Source: Diphasiastrum complanatum (lineage: Eukaryota; Streptophyta; Lycopodiopsida; Lycopodiales; Lycopodiaceae). From it: 64,000 bases of DNA. The stretch lies in NCBI GenBank assembly GCA_029204225.1, contig MU832561.1, positions 1 through 64,000 on the forward strand, in the 5' to 3' direction. The notes under the pieces were generated by a model. That model saw only the letters and a list, made by a program, of their open reading frames with translations. It had not been told where the DNA came from and did not search any database. Shown piece after piece: positions 10,376-22,268 of the stretch (position 1 is its first letter; each line of letters begins with the position of its first letter). The translations under genes were made by a program, and so were the position numbers.

Positions 10376-11184
10376 GTCACATTTTCCAGCCAGCTCTTCG
10401 CACACACTTGGAGCTCTATCAAGAGGTATCGAGCGTATTTGGGGTGACGACAAAAGTCCGCTTCCTCCGATATGAAGCTTTTCTTACACTCTCTTCACTT
10501 CCTGCATTCCTTGACCATGGATACTTTCCCTACATCTTCTGAGCCTCGCATACCGTCTTCCACTCTGTTTTAAAAAAAATTGGGCCAGCTCAGACGTCCC
10601 CATGGATACGAAACATCTACTTTTTCCCTCCATCCGTCTGAAACATTTGTCTCCATGGAAACTTCAAAAACTTGTTCTGGTGAGTAGTGGCTTTGGAGGG
10701 CCCTTGTACTCATTGACAACATGTGAAAGCACTCTTGATTGGAATAGCAACTCGGGTGCAGTCCCTATTCATGTTCCATGGGAACAGTGTCAAGTAGCTA
10801 CCAAATTGGCATAATGGACAATCTAGACTCTATTGACAGGCATAATGGACAATCTAGACTCTATGGACAACCTATTAATAGATCTACTCTTTGTAATAAT
10901 TATTGATCAAAAGCAAAAAAAGAGCCAAAGTATCATCTCTCTCTCATCGATCCCATAGAAATGTTTGCCTCTAAACCTCATCGACTTGTGCAGCTTTGAT
11001 CATGCTTGTAGCTTCACTGTAAGCGTCAGATCAAGCCCACGTTCTAGCTGCTGGAGCTTCACAGATCACCCCGTGCAAGTTAGCTCCTCATCTCTTTGGA
11101 GAGCTTCACCAATAAGTGCTCTCGTATTCCTTTGCGATAATTTCTTAGTGGTACTTGAAGAATAGAAAAGAAATCAATCTGACA

Positions 11185-11634
11185 ATGGGTGAGCAGGCAA
11201 AGAAAAGTGGAGTACTCTCATCGGTCATGCTGTTGACAGCAGCTGTGGTTTTCTACGTCGGGGTCAACGCATCGATCGTCGTCCATTACAATAAGGATGC
11301 CATTATATCTTGTACATATACAACCGCTTTTGAGTTAGGCGCTGGATACGCAATCTTCATTGGTTGGGTCGGGGACACATATCAACAACCTACAGGGCCT
11401 ACAGCTTGCGGTCTCTTGAAGGAGGCCAGGCAAAATAAATGTTGTAACATTTTTTTTTTTGATGATTGGACATGCTACCCAACTCAGGACTTCATGAATG
11501 GCTCCTCTCATTGGCAGGCACGCTTTTGGTCATGTGACAAGTGTGAGGGCGACGATCCGAGTTCTGTGATAAATGATAGTTTCCCAGACAGAAAACGCAC
11601 CTGTACTGAGTCTTCTGATCAAATCTCTACGTAA
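11185..11634 (+). CDS. small membrane-segment protein, copy 1 (possibly DUF1218-like)
   Basis: An open frame of 149 residues starts at ATG 11185; an in-frame ATG at 11155 would add ten charged residues but lies ahead of a better hydrophobic N-terminus. Residues about 10-33 are a strongly hydrophobic segment (signal anchor or first membrane helix). Then come paired cysteines, a C-x-Y...LG-x-G-Y segment and a Gly-Leu...Lys-Cys-Cys segment faintly recalling plant DUF1218 membrane proteins, though the later helices of that family are missing. A T tract inside the frame at about 11450 encodes three Phe and may mask a frameshift. The same frame occurs in the opposite arm, differing at the third residue (Glu here) and a few others. 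Function unknown; coding status is supported mainly by its preservation in both arms. Confidence 0.5.
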   Translation: MGEQAKKSGVLSSVMLLTAAVVFYVGVNASIVVHYNKDAIISCTYTTAFELGAGYAIFIGWVGDTYQQPTGPTACGLLKEARQNKCCNIFFFDDWTCYPTQDFMNGSSHWQARFWSCDKCEGDDPSSVINDSFPDRKRTCTESSDQIST

Positions 11635-11735
11635 GGTAGATGATGTTCATGCGTCAAGACTCAAGAGGAGGCCGCGCTCATTGGTTTCACCAACGAAGAG
11701 CTCACACAATCGCATACGCACTTCAATAGTGTGAG

Positions 11736-12135
<400 letters not shown>

Positions 12136-12469
12136 GTTGGCTATTATCTTCTTGGTTGATCATGGTTGCTTGATAAGCAGGAATATTGGAGTTATGATCT
12201 TCACACCCAATGATCATAAAGGCATAATGACCTTGTGAAGTTGCTTACATTTACTTTAATCTTATTGTTATTTAATCAACATTTGAAATGTACTCAATAA
12301 ATGGTCAAGAGGTCTCAAGTGCCCAATAAGTGTGAATATGGCTGATTTCTATGTGGCTATAATGGAAAGAGGCATAACCTTTTTCCCTCTTCTTCTTCTC
12401 TCACATGATACTCTCTCATAGTACTGTTCTCTCTCTCTCCCTCTCATGTGGAAAATCCAGCAACTTCAC

Positions 12470-12965
12470 ACATGTGGAGAACCACATCAACAGTGTGAAT
12501 GATCTTTACCATGCTTTACATGCAGAAATTGCTTCTAACTTCTACCTACTTTCTCCAAATGTCAATTTCTCAACTAGATATGTACAAAACTACATGCATG
12601 TGTCCATTACTATATTTGCATGCCTTGCATGTCACAATGGAAACTTAGGACACAATGCATTTATGATGGCTCGAGTTTTTACAAGCCATATTTGATCATT
12701 TCTATGTGTAAATCTACATGCATGTCAATCTAGACATTGTGAACATTGTTGCATGTCATACTAGACCAACTAGACTTTATGAATGTCATTGGAACTTGAT
12801 CTACCTAACTCAAACTCGCCATATTCTACAAGGATATGTGCTCAATTCACACACCTTGAATATGTACAATCAATTTATATGGGTAGAACCCCCAAAATCA
12901 ACATACATAAGATAGATATGTTTTACAATTCTTCACAAGAAGAAGCCAAAGAAACCATTCAGATC
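12470..12965. repeat. decayed copia LTR fragment (A/B family)
   Basis: The stretch near 12590-12690 (GCATGCCTTGCATGTCAC and the following CGAGTTT...ACAAGC) matches the LTR sequence of copia B at about 41055-41150 and 46615-46700. The open frames here are LTR by-products. No gene. Confidence 0.65.
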
Positions 12966-13047
12966 TAAGAGGGAGTTAGACCGAAAACAGAATCGAGATC
13001 AGCAGATGGAGTGATCTACAAGAAACTTGACTAAATAACTAAACAAA

Positions 13048-13965
13048 TCACTGATCAAATCTCGAATGTGATGGTACATTCAAAGGTATGTGTTTTGTCT
13101 TTGAATGGAAGACTGGATCCTGGGACAGATAAATGGCACTCTGAAAGTCCATCATCATCGTGCATGGTCCTTCTTGTGGTATCCCAATTGCCTCCAGCAT
13201 CATCTGTAACCATACTACCTTGTTCGCCACCTTTGAAGCTGCGACGTATTCAGCTTCGCAAGAAGATTGAGCTACCAAGGTTTGCTTTTTGCATATCCAG
13301 CTGATTGCAGCTCCACACGCTATTGTACATCCTCCAGTTATGGACTTGTTGTCATCTTTGCAGCTCACCCAGCTTGCATCACTGTAGTGGTGTAGCTCAA
13401 ATCCTTTTCTTTTGTTTTCTATTTTGTAGGTTAATCCAATATTTTGGGCACCCTTCAGATATTGTAGAATTCGTTTTGCCATTTGCCAATGTGCCATGCC
13501 AGGATGGGAAGAGAATTGGCTTAAGGCATAAACAGAGAAAGCTAGATCGGGTCTGGTACAAATTGTAAGGTACATCAAACTACCGATTAGGGTTTGGTAG
13601 GGTATACCTGCCATCTTCTGTTCTTTCTCTTCTATTTTTGGACAATCCTGCTTCGTTAGCTTGGCTCCAACTATCATTGGTGTGGCCTTTTCTTTGCAAT
13701 CCATCATGTGATTCTGCTTGAGCACCTTTCTGGCATATTCAGATTGACTCAAGTGCATTTCATCTTTTATTCGATATCTTCTTATCTCCAGCCCGAGGCA
13801 TTTTGTTGTTTTTCCTAGATCTGTGATTTCATAATTTTCAAAAATCTGACTCTTCATGTCTTTGATCAGCATCAAGGAATTTTCTATCATAAGAGAATCA
13901 TCCACGAAAATAGTTAGTATCACAAAAAAATTTCCTACTCTTTTTATGTAGACATTACAATCCAA
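13048..13965 (-). pseudogene. element D: RT and RNase H
   Basis: The 305-codon open frame contains the catalytic FVDDSLMI (YVDD equivalent, residues 20-27), the LGKTTKCLGLEI motif, ATPM, YQTLIGSLMYL, RPDLAFSVYALSQF, then RNase H with HHYSDASWVS, SSCEAEYVAA and the HSKTKHIPL motif. Just after that a frameshift moves the conserved YHHIRDLI segment into another frame (about 13070-13030), so the extreme C-terminus is broken. The enzyme core is otherwise well kept. Confidence 0.88.
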
Positions 13966-14428
13966 TTGTGTAGGGTTGAACTCTAGAGACTTCAGAAGAC
14001 TATCAAGCTTCTTGTACCAAGCTTGTGATGCTTGTTTTAGACCATAAATGCATCTCTACAACCGACAGACATATTGTCGATTGTCCGGGTCTTCAAATTC
14101 TTCAGGATGCTTCATGAAAATTTCTTTCTCTAGATCTCCGTGGAGAAAGGTTGTCTTCACATCAATCTGGTGAATATTGTGTGGCGTATGCAAGGAGTAG
14201 TCGTATGCTTGTCATCTTGACCATCGATGAATATGTGTCGAAATAATCAACACCATATCTTTGTGTGTATTCCTTCACGACAAGCCTTGCCTTGTGACGG
14301 CCAACACTGTCATTTGATTTCATTTTCTTCTTATAAACCCACTTGCAGTCAATGGTCTTTTTGTTTTCTGGCAGTGGCTCTAGTGTCCATGCCTCGTTTT
14401 GCCTCATCGACTCGATCTCCTCTGACAT
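13966..14428 (-). pseudogene. element D: RT N-terminal half
   Basis: The frame shows the EEIESMRQNEAWTLEPLP opening, CKWVYKKK, the HKARLVVKEYTQRYGVDY motif and SIRLLLA. It closes at 14162; the following bases to 13966 encode the ILKQASQAWYK-type segment on shifted or stop-containing frames. Confidence 0.82.
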
Positions 14429-14515
14429 TGCCTGCTTCCAAAATTCTCCCTCTGGACTCTGGATAGCTTCTTGATATGTTGTTGGCTCTCCAGTGAAACT
14501 GCAATACTCACTCCA

Positions 14516-15055
14516 CTAAAGATTGTCAGCGTAACGGCTTGGAGGTCGTCTTTGTCTTGTTGACCTTCTGGGTTCATTTTGTCGCTGTTCGAACTTCTTG
14601 TTCATGGGATTGAGCTTCCGCTTCCTGCTGCTCTGGAGTCTATGGCTCAACATCTGTCCTTGTTCTCTCTCTTGAATTGGCAGTAGTGTGAAGATCTCAT
14701 GGCCTCTTTCATCTTTTAGTCCGGGGAATGTGGACTCATCGAACTTCACATCTCTACTCGAAACAACCTTTTTCGTGGTTGGGTTGTAGAGCTTGTACAC
14801 TTGTGATCCATTTGATTACCCGACCATGATCGTTTGCTCTGATTTATCATCAAACTTGCTTCTCCTTTTTTTTTGGAATGCTCTTGTATGTTGCACATCC
14901 AAACACACGTACATATGATGGATCAGGCTTTTTACCTGTCCACATCTCGTATAATGTTGTCGACCTGTCCACATCTCGTCCAATGCTATCGTTGTTGATC
15001 TGTTCTTCAGGTGTACAGCTGCAGCTATTGCCTCAGCCCAGAATTGACTTGGCAA
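14516..15055 (-). pseudogene. element D: integrase C-terminal remnant
   Basis: Two frames give PSQFWAEAIAAAVHLKNR (copia integrase C-terminal motif) and a spacer with SSRDVKFDE and a basic RRSTRQRRPPSRY stretch that normally precedes RT. A ~45-bp duplication near 14938-14985 (CCTGTCCACATCTCGT occurs twice) disrupts the sequence. The catalytic DDE core is absent. Confidence 0.8.
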
Positions 15056-15057
15056 TT

Positions 15058-15790
15058 GAGCCTATACCAGCATTTGTTGGCTGTATGGCCTGGTTTGTGA
15101 CACTGAAGACAAGAAGAAGATTGTTGATTCAAGGACTTCGTCTTGTCGAATCTGGGTTTGTTCTTGTTTTTCTTCCTTCCTTTCGTGAAGAGGGCCTTCT
15201 CTGGATCACTGCTTCCTTCTCCTTCGTCCCTCATTAGTCTCTCATCAACGACAAGACTGATTGCTTTTTCGAATGTCATATTTGGTAGACTCAGTATGAG
15301 CATTCTCAACGATTGATAGGACGTAGATAGAGACTTCATGAAGTACATTAGTTGTTGTGGTGCTGGGACCTGGTGCTCATGTCCTGATGCAGAGAGTTAA
15401 GCGAAGATTGTTCTGATCTTCTCAACGTGCTAGTCTAACTAGTTGCCATCCCATCATATGGATTGTAGCTGATTGTGAAGATGCATCACTGAAGCTGCAG
15501 TCCTCACTTCATACTTTTGTTTTAATCTTTCCCATGCTGCATGGTTGCTTTCGCAGTCTTCAATTTGCATGAGTAGATCTTTGTTGATGGACAAAACGAT
15601 GATTGCCATTGCATGCTCATCCTTTCTGATCCAGTCAGCTCTCCTCGGGTCTCCCTCTGGAGGCTGCACCTCTGAGAGTTTGGTCACCGACAAGATGCCT
15701 TCGCCCTTCCAAAAGTGTTTTGATTTTGAATTTCCATATCTTGTAGTTTGTGCCATCAAGACTAATTGCTACTCTTGTCTGGATCATTGT
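15058..15790 (-). pseudogene. element D: gag
   Basis: The frames at 15759-15454 and 15348-15058 form a copia gag. The N-terminal part has WIRKDEHAMAIIVLSIN and ESNHAAWERLKQKYE, the middle has LPNMTFEKAISLVVDER, and a CCHC knuckle CLQCHKPGHTANKC lies at about 15078-15120. A frame change and stop lie between the two. The knuckle is followed within about 30 bases by integrase sequence, marking the deletion junction. Confidence 0.85.
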
Positions 15791-15848
15791 AGCCATATTG
15801 TGTTGTCTAGAAAATCAATGTTCAGATATCAGTAGTGATAACCTGTAT

Positions 15849-15860
15849 GCTCTGATACCA
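15849..15860 (-). promoter_or_regulatory. primer binding site of element D
   Basis: The minus strand reads TGGTATCAGAGC, an initiator Met-tRNA primer site directly next to the TG that starts the LTR at 15861. Confidence 0.88.
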
Positions 15861-16555
15861 TGTCGCAAACATATTTGTGTCTTTGATTTTTCTTGTGCGA
15901 AAGGTTACAGGAACCTAGACACCCGACTACAAATCATAGAACATATTTTATTTTAGCAATCAAGACAGCGGAACACAAGGAGATGCACAAGATAGAGCAA
16001 CTATATTATCAGTTTAGTTTTTAGAGCGAGATGGTCAGTGTCTCGCTCGTTGGCGGCCTGACGCTTTGCTCTTTCACTGTGTTCTGCTCGTTGGCAGACT
16101 TTCATGCACAACTATTTTGTTTCTATTCTTTTTCTTTTCTGTTCTAGTCATGCACATTCTCTGTGCATATTTTGATCCAGAAAAACAGCTTATATCTCCA
16201 ATGTGTGGAGTTTACAAGATAGCTAAACATAGAATTAAAAGAGTAGTTAACGCTAGCCAACTAATCAGTTACTCTCCATTATTATTAGTCGTTTCAGCTG
16301 GGTGTGAAGTTTAAAACTCTACGCCCGTTGAGCTGGTAGCTGGCAGCGCGAAAGATTTTCTTTCGTTTCTTTTCGTTTTGTGTCGTGTCTTGTCTTTCTG
16401 GTCCTGGAGGCATGTTTGACTTTTTCGAATCATTCGACCTTCGAGTTTCACTTCGCTTTGTGTCTTAGGGTTTTTGAGGTCCGTTGACTTTCATGAATTG
16501 TTCACCATTCGAACTTCGTTTTGTTTCGCGTCGCAGCAAAGTTGCAGGAGTTCAC
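15861..16555 (-). repeat. 5' LTR region of element D
   Basis: It begins TGTCGCAAACATA beside the primer site. It includes CGAA/TTCG-rich sequence at 16350-16550 as in other copia LTRs of this window. The right edge is not certain because no second copy is present. Confidence 0.55.
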
Positions 16556-18838
16556 CATTTGGACAGTTCAAAGACTGACGACATTGTTCCTTGGTTACAA
16601 AAATTGAAGATAAGATGTGCATATTGAAGCCCAATTGGCAAGTAAATGGATTCATGGTGGATGATGTCGATTGTGAAATAGATGCACTCAATTAGGTATC
16701 TTGTGCAACATGCATTTTTTTTATTATATCTACTTTTATTTGGTTTATTATAGGTCCTCATTTTTTGAAATACAATACTTGTTTTGTGGACGCGTATTTC
16801 GATGCCACATTTTCTTATGTCTTTGGCACGTTAGAAGATGTTGGTTGAAGCATTCGATGCGTAAAAAAGTACCCAACTGGGAAGTGGTGTACTTAGTTCT
16901 AAAGATGTTGAGGAGGCATCTTGCTTGGAGCCACTCCAAGTAGTAAATGATGGATTTGGTAATAGTTTGCAAAGGGCCAAACCCTTAGTGGAAGTAATAC
17001 TCAGACGGAAGAGAAGGAAGACATCACATTCTCAGTCGGATGGCCAGCTGGAGACTTGGAAGGAACCACGTGCATGCATTGCTAGACAGAACACGATAAA
17101 TCTTCTTAGAAAAGAGCTTGAGCCTGGTACGTTGAGTTTTGTTATTTTTCTTCCTATATAATTGGAACACCCTAAAAAAAACAATTGCTAAACTGGTTAT
17201 TGCGTGTTGTGGCAGGTTTTTTGTCAATTATACTCGATGATTTAAGTGGATGGTCTAATTTCAACAAAGAAGACATCCAAGAGAAATGCAGCTTGATAGA
17301 CGTAGATATACTAGGAATTGATGTCAAAAGATACTGTGATGTCAAAAGATATTGTGTGACTATTGCTTTTGCAAAACATCTGCACATTCTTATTGATGTC
17401 ATTAGAGTTGTGATATAATATTTTTTAGTTCTACATTCAAGTGGATTGAATTGATCTATTCTTGCTAATTGTTAGGTATGAAAATTTGTACTATTTATGA
17501 ATACATTATGTGTCCGACACTTTGACAATAGTACACGTTCCTTCCAAATTATGTAGAGAAGCAACAAATTTTGTCTCAACGTTCAGTGATAAGACATACC
17601 TCATGGTATATTCGGAATTCAAATAAAAAAACTTGATAAACTATTTATTTTTGGAAAAATTGGAAGTCCTCATTTCAATGGATTGTTGAAAATACGTGCA
17701 CGTTGAATATGATTAATGATTTTTTCTTAAGAATAGGTAAAAGATATTTGCAATTGATTATAATCTTCACAACAATGTAGTATTATTAGTATTGTTTAAC
17801 ATTTAACACGATTTAACATACTGATATTCTAAAATAAGAAAACATGATCTCCAAAAAATAATCGATGGATATTGTTTCAATGGATTTCAATTTTTACTAT
17901 TCGTATATTCCCCTTTTCTAAACCTATTAATAATTATGATAAACTTTATACTAGAAGCCTAATTCATAGAAATATTAATCATATTCGAATTCTATTACTG
18001 AATATATATTCCTAAGCTAAAAAGTTGATAAATGATTTGATTAAAATCGAGATTGATCGACACTTTTATTTTTATGAAATTCTAGCATATTAGTAGCTTA
18101 GAAAATTCCTTGTTCTGGTTATGTGCTTTTCATGAGACTTGTCTCCGGCACCCCTAATATTGAACGTGGACATATTAATTTGTATAATACAACTGAGTGC
18201 CGTCATTTGTGATAATAAATTATATTTTGGATTGTGCATCATATTAGCTAAATGTGTTAGAAGTCTAAAATAAAAATTGAATAAAAAAAATTGAGGTAAA
18301 AAAGCTTCACATTAGTTATTGTTTGCCATCATCTAGTAAATACAAACAATTTGTTTTCATGATAATGACAATATTGGTTTCAAAGCTAACACACACGAAT
18401 CACAGTATGAACAACAAATATTTCATCACATATAGATTCCCGCAATTCTCTATAGATGTACATGATTGGGTGGGTTCAATAAAGAAGTCACATCAATAGA
18501 TCATGTATAAAATGCATAAAGTTGAAATCGAGGTGTGGAAGGCACATGCATTCATTTGTTGACCTTATCAATTAGGCAAGGCAAAAATAAATTTCACGTT
18601 GTTGCGAGTAATGTGGGTAACTATATGAAAATTCTCTTAAAGAAGGACGAATACATTTTTCACATGACACATGCTTTAACACGAGAGAAAAATTAAACTT
18701 TTCTATTGGAAAAAGCCCAAAGTTGTTGTTTTAAAATCTAGTATTGTAGCAACAAATATTTACTTTTTGAAACAATTTATCCAAAATGAAAAATTAAGCT
18801 AATGAAAGGAATCAATACAAAAAGGAATTTGGTGAGGT
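16556..18838. other. AT-rich region with one exon-like frame
   Basis: Most of it is AT-rich with no coding sign. A plus-strand open stretch from about 16895 to 17127 (peptide with ILRRKRRKTSHSQSDGQ and CIARQNTINLLRKELEPG) ends at a possible GT splice donor (GGTACG). A second open stretch follows from about 17216, after a possible AG acceptor. I do not recognise the protein. It may be a fragment of a host gene or an unknown transposon. Confidence 0.3.
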
Positions 18839-19300
18839 TTAGGATGCAACATTTTTTGGCTGTGCAGGAGTGGGCTGCAGCCTACAAGGATTTGGGACTG
18901 TAGGACGAGCTTCAGGGCTACTGAAGGATAATGATGACCACCAGGGGGTCACGCGATGGCTGCCAGGAACTGGAGAGGGTGTGTGAGGGGTGTGTGAGGG
19001 CAGGGCGATGGCTGCCAGGAACGGAGAGGGTGCTTGAGGGTAGGGCATGAGGGATGCCATGGACATGGAGCGATGCATGAGGGATGAGGGAGCCCATAGG
19101 GATGAGGCAGGGAGGTGCAGGGTGGCAGCACTCAGCACCCTGACGCGTGCCAGCACCCATCAGGGTGCTGAAATAAAGTGGAGCCCCAAGGGACATTGGC
19201 TGGCCCAAAAAATGGCTTTGAGTTGCCCCTACGTGGCAGTGGGTCCTTGCCATGTCATCTGCCATAGTGGCAGGTCCTTGTTAGTGTGAAAGAGTGGAAG
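18839..19300. other. GC-rich patch with a short direct repeat
   Basis: This stretch is markedly richer in G and C than both flanks. GCGATGGCTGCCAGGAAC occurs at about 18953 and 19006, each followed by GGAGAGGGTG. Overlapping frames exist on both strands but have low-complexity Pro/His/Ser composition and no recognisable domain. Confidence 0.5.
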
Positions 19301-19627
19301 GCCCAATTTTTCTCCCTTGACCAATGGGAGAGCTCCATTTTAAATTTTGGACCAGTCGGGAGTGTAGTGCGAAATGCCCCTAAGCTGACTTCATTTCTAA
19401 CAAGACTACCTTTGCTGTAAAGCAACTCGGTAAAAGAAGACCATTAATAATAATACTAATAATAAGTGGCTTAGAAAAGTCCAAGAAGTTGTTAGCTACC
19501 AAATAAAACAAAGGAGTGCAATTCATGACCAATGACATCATCGAGAATTTGTTATCTAAGTGGTTAAGAAAAATGATACTTGATAGTGCATGAATTTAGT
19601 TTTTTGTAATCAATATATACTCGTACA

Positions 19628-19860
19628 TTACCAATAATTTTGGGCACAATAACGATAGAACTTAGCTAAAGGTTGTGTGGTCAATTGCATAGATAAATCA
19701 AATTTGACTAGCTTTTCAATTTCCTCATGAACTCTTTTGACATGCTTTGGATGCATTCTATGGCATGGCTGTATGACCGGCTTAGCATCAACAATGATAA
19801 CAATTGTGTGCTCGTAAAAATTTTGGTGCTCAAGAAAGAGATCATAGCACATAGCATAAA
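19628..19860 (-). pseudogene. gypsy RT N-terminal scrap
   Basis: The minus-strand frame gives EHTIVIIVDAKPVIQP and HPKHVKRVHEEIEKLVKF, matching the pre-RT segment of Ty3/gypsy polymerases that ends just before the first RT motif. It stops at the inner boundary of the inverted-repeat arm. No other domain accompanies it. Confidence 0.75.
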
Positions 19861-20256
19861 CATTCCACATGAGAGGGAGAGAGAGAGAGAGAACAGTACT
19901 ATGAGAGAGTATCATGTGAGAGAAGAAAAAGAGGGAAAAAGATTATGCCTCTTGCCACATAGAAATCAGCCATATTCACACTTATTGGGCACTTGAGACC
20001 TCTTGACCATTTATTGAGTACATTTCAAGTGTTGATTAAATAACAATAAGATTATAGTAAATGTAAGCAACTTCACAAGGTCATTATGCCTTTATGATCA
20101 TTGGGTGTGAAGATCATAATTCCAAAATTCCTGCTTATCAAGCAACCATGACCAACCAAGAAGATAATAGCCAACAAGCGCACGCGCGCACCGCACACAC
20201 ACGCTCACTCACTCGCTAGCTAGCTAGCTACTAAAGAGTCTCTAGTATAGTCTCTT

Positions 20257-20260
<4 letters not shown>

Positions 20261-20346
<86 letters not shown>
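20261..20346 (-). repeat. (TC)n(AC)n microsatellite
   Basis: A TC run of about 18 units passes into an AC run of about 25 units; right-arm counterpart of the short GT/GA block near 12000-12050, greatly lengthened here. Confidence 0.9.
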
Positions 20347-20351
<5 letters not shown>

Positions 20352-20509
20352 CACACTAGGTACTTGTCATTCACACTCACACACGCTCACACTCACACTA
20401 GGTACGAGTCATTATCTCTCTCTCTTTCACACATGTCACACACACACACTCACTCACTAGGTACTAAAAAGTCTCAAACTCGCATACACACACACACACA
20501 TTCAAGAGC

Positions 20510-20512
<3 letters not shown>

Positions 20513-20590
<78 letters not shown>

Positions 20591-20597
20591 TCACTCA
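20513..20597 (-). repeat. (TC)n(AC)n microsatellite
   Basis: About 19 TC units followed by about 17 AC units. Corresponds to 11736-11838 in the other arm but shorter. Confidence 0.9.
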
Positions 20598-20694
20598 CAC
20601 TATTGAAGTGCGTATGCGATTGTGTGAGCTCTTCGTTGGTGAAACCAATGAGCGCGGCCTCCTCTTGAGTCTTGACGCATGAACATCATCTACC

Positions 20695-21144
20695 TTACGT
20701 AGAGATTTGATCAGAAAACTCAGTACAGGTGCGTTTTCTGTCTGGGAAACTATCATTTATCACAGAACTCGGATCGTCGCCCTCACACTTGTCACATGAC
20801 CAAAAGCTTGCCTGCCAATGAGAGGAGCCATTCATGAAGTCCTGAGTTGGGTAGCATGTCCAATCATCAAAAAAAAAAATGTTACAACATTTATTTTGCC
20901 TGGCCTCCTTCAAGAGACCGCAAGCTGTAGGCCCTGTAGGTTGTTGATATGTGTCCCCGACCCAACCAATGAAGATTGCGTATCCAGCGCCTAACTCAAA
21001 AGCGGTTGTATATGTACAAGATATAATGGCATCCTTATTGTAATGGACGACGATCGATGCGTTGACCCCGACGTAGAAAACCACAGCTGCTGTCAACAGC
21101 ATGACCGATGAGAGTACTCCACTTTTCTTTGCCTGCAAACCCAT
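20695..21144 (-). CDS. small membrane-segment protein, copy 2
   Basis: This is the inverted-repeat twin of the frame at 11185-11634, with the start at ATG 21144. It has 149 residues, the same hydrophobic segment (residues about 10-33) and the same Cys pattern. Differences seen are few: residue 3 is Leu instead of Glu, one Ser replaces Arg before the FWSCDKC motif, and Phe replaces Ser near the C-terminus. Both copies stay open, so either the duplication is recent or the frame is under constraint. Function unknown. Confidence 0.5.
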   Translation of the reverse strand: MGLQAKKSGVLSSVMLLTAAVVFYVGVNASIVVHYNKDAIISCTYTTAFELGAGYAIFIGWVGDTYQQPTGPTACGLLKEARQNKCCNIFFFDDWTCYPTQDFMNGSSHWQASFWSCDKCEGDDPSSVINDSFPDRKRTCTEFSDQIST

Positions 21145-21929
21145 TGTCAGATTGATTTCTTTTCTATTCTTCAAGTACCACTAAGAAATTATCGCAAAGG
21201 AATACGAGAGCACTTATTGGTGAAGCTCTCCAAAGAGATGAGGAGCTAACTTGCACGGGGTGATCTGTGAAGCTCCAGCAGCTAGAACGTGGGCTTGATC
21301 TGACGCTTACAGTGAAGCTACAAGCATGATCAAAGCTGCACAAGTCGATGAGGTTGAGAGGCAAACATTTCTATGGGATCGATGAGAGAGAGATGACGAT
21401 ACTTTGGCTCTGTTTTTGCTTTTGATCAATAATTATTACAAAGAGTATATCTATTAATAGGTTGTCCATAGAGTCTAGATTGTTCATTATGCCTCTCAAT
21501 AGAGTCTAGATTGTCCATTATGCCAATTTGGTAGCTACTTGACACTGTTCCCATGGAACATGAATAGGGACTGCACCCGAGTTGCTATTCCAATCAAGAG
21601 TGCTTTCACAGGTTGTCAATGAGTATAAGGGCCCTCCAAAGCCACTTTGTCAATGAGCATAAGGGCCCTCCAAAGCCACTACTCACCAGAACAAGGTTTT
21701 GAAGTTTCCATGGAGACAAATGTTTCAGACGGATGGAGGGAAAAAGTAGATGTTTCGTATCCATGGGGACGTCTGAGCTGGCCCAAATTTTTTTAAAACA
21801 TATGACCAAAAACTCTTGTAGCCTAGAGCATTGTGACAAATTTAGCATCTGCATGGACAAATATATGCAAAGAGTGAGGAGTCGGCAGAATAATCTACTT
21901 GTTAATTTTTTTAAAATCTTGTGTAATCA

Positions 21930-22268
21930 TTAGGGGGCCTTTTAAGAAATCTTTCAAAGGTTTTTTTTATATTATTAAAATATTATAACACTATTTTAAA
22001 CTAGTACCTTTGACTTGCCATAACTTTTTAGCCGTACCTCAGAAGTATGTCATCTATGATATCATTGGAAAGAGCTTGGACGAGCACTTTCTATCGCATC
22101 AAACTCTGTTGAAATCGAACTTACCACTAAAAGTTATGCCATTTTTAATGTGGAATCAAAAGTTACGTTACGTAGAAGCCTGATATTAGTATTTTTATTG
22201 GTCCACATGGCAACACAAATGAGAAAAAAAATAAAAAGGCATCTTTTACAAAGGCCCTCTTTAGGCCC
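21930..22268. mobile_element. MITE-like element, copy 1
   Basis: The ends are imperfect inverted repeats: GGGGGCCTTTTAAGAAAT at about 21934 and, on the other strand, GAGGGCCTTTGTAAAAGATG at about 22262. It is roughly 335 bp, AT-rich and non-coding. A second, related copy occurs at about 36052 in the opposite orientation, which supports a mobile family. The superfamily is not assigned. Confidence 0.6.

Larger units (their letters stand above)
12966..16340 (-). mobile_element. copia element D, internally deleted
   Basis: Reading the minus strand: primer site (15849-15860), gag (about 15760-15060), then directly an integrase tail (about 15055-14516), RT (14428 down to about 13970) and RT/RNase H (13965-12970). 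Protease and the integrase zinc-finger and catalytic core are missing, so the element is a deletion derivative. A 5' LTR begins at 15861. No 3' LTR is recognisable at the left end. Confidence 0.85.
19862..21803 (-). repeat. right arm of the ~1.9-kb inverted repeat
   Basis: Reverse complement of 10565-12456. It carries the same frame, microsatellites and a duplicated ATAATGGACAATCTAGACTC-like block. It has an additional local duplication of the AAGGGCCCTCCAAAGCCACT block at about 21628-21681. Confidence 0.88.

Noticed and set aside
20364-20606. Thr-His and Ser-Leu rich frame
   Set aside because: It is produced by AC and TC microsatellites in the inverted-repeat arm.
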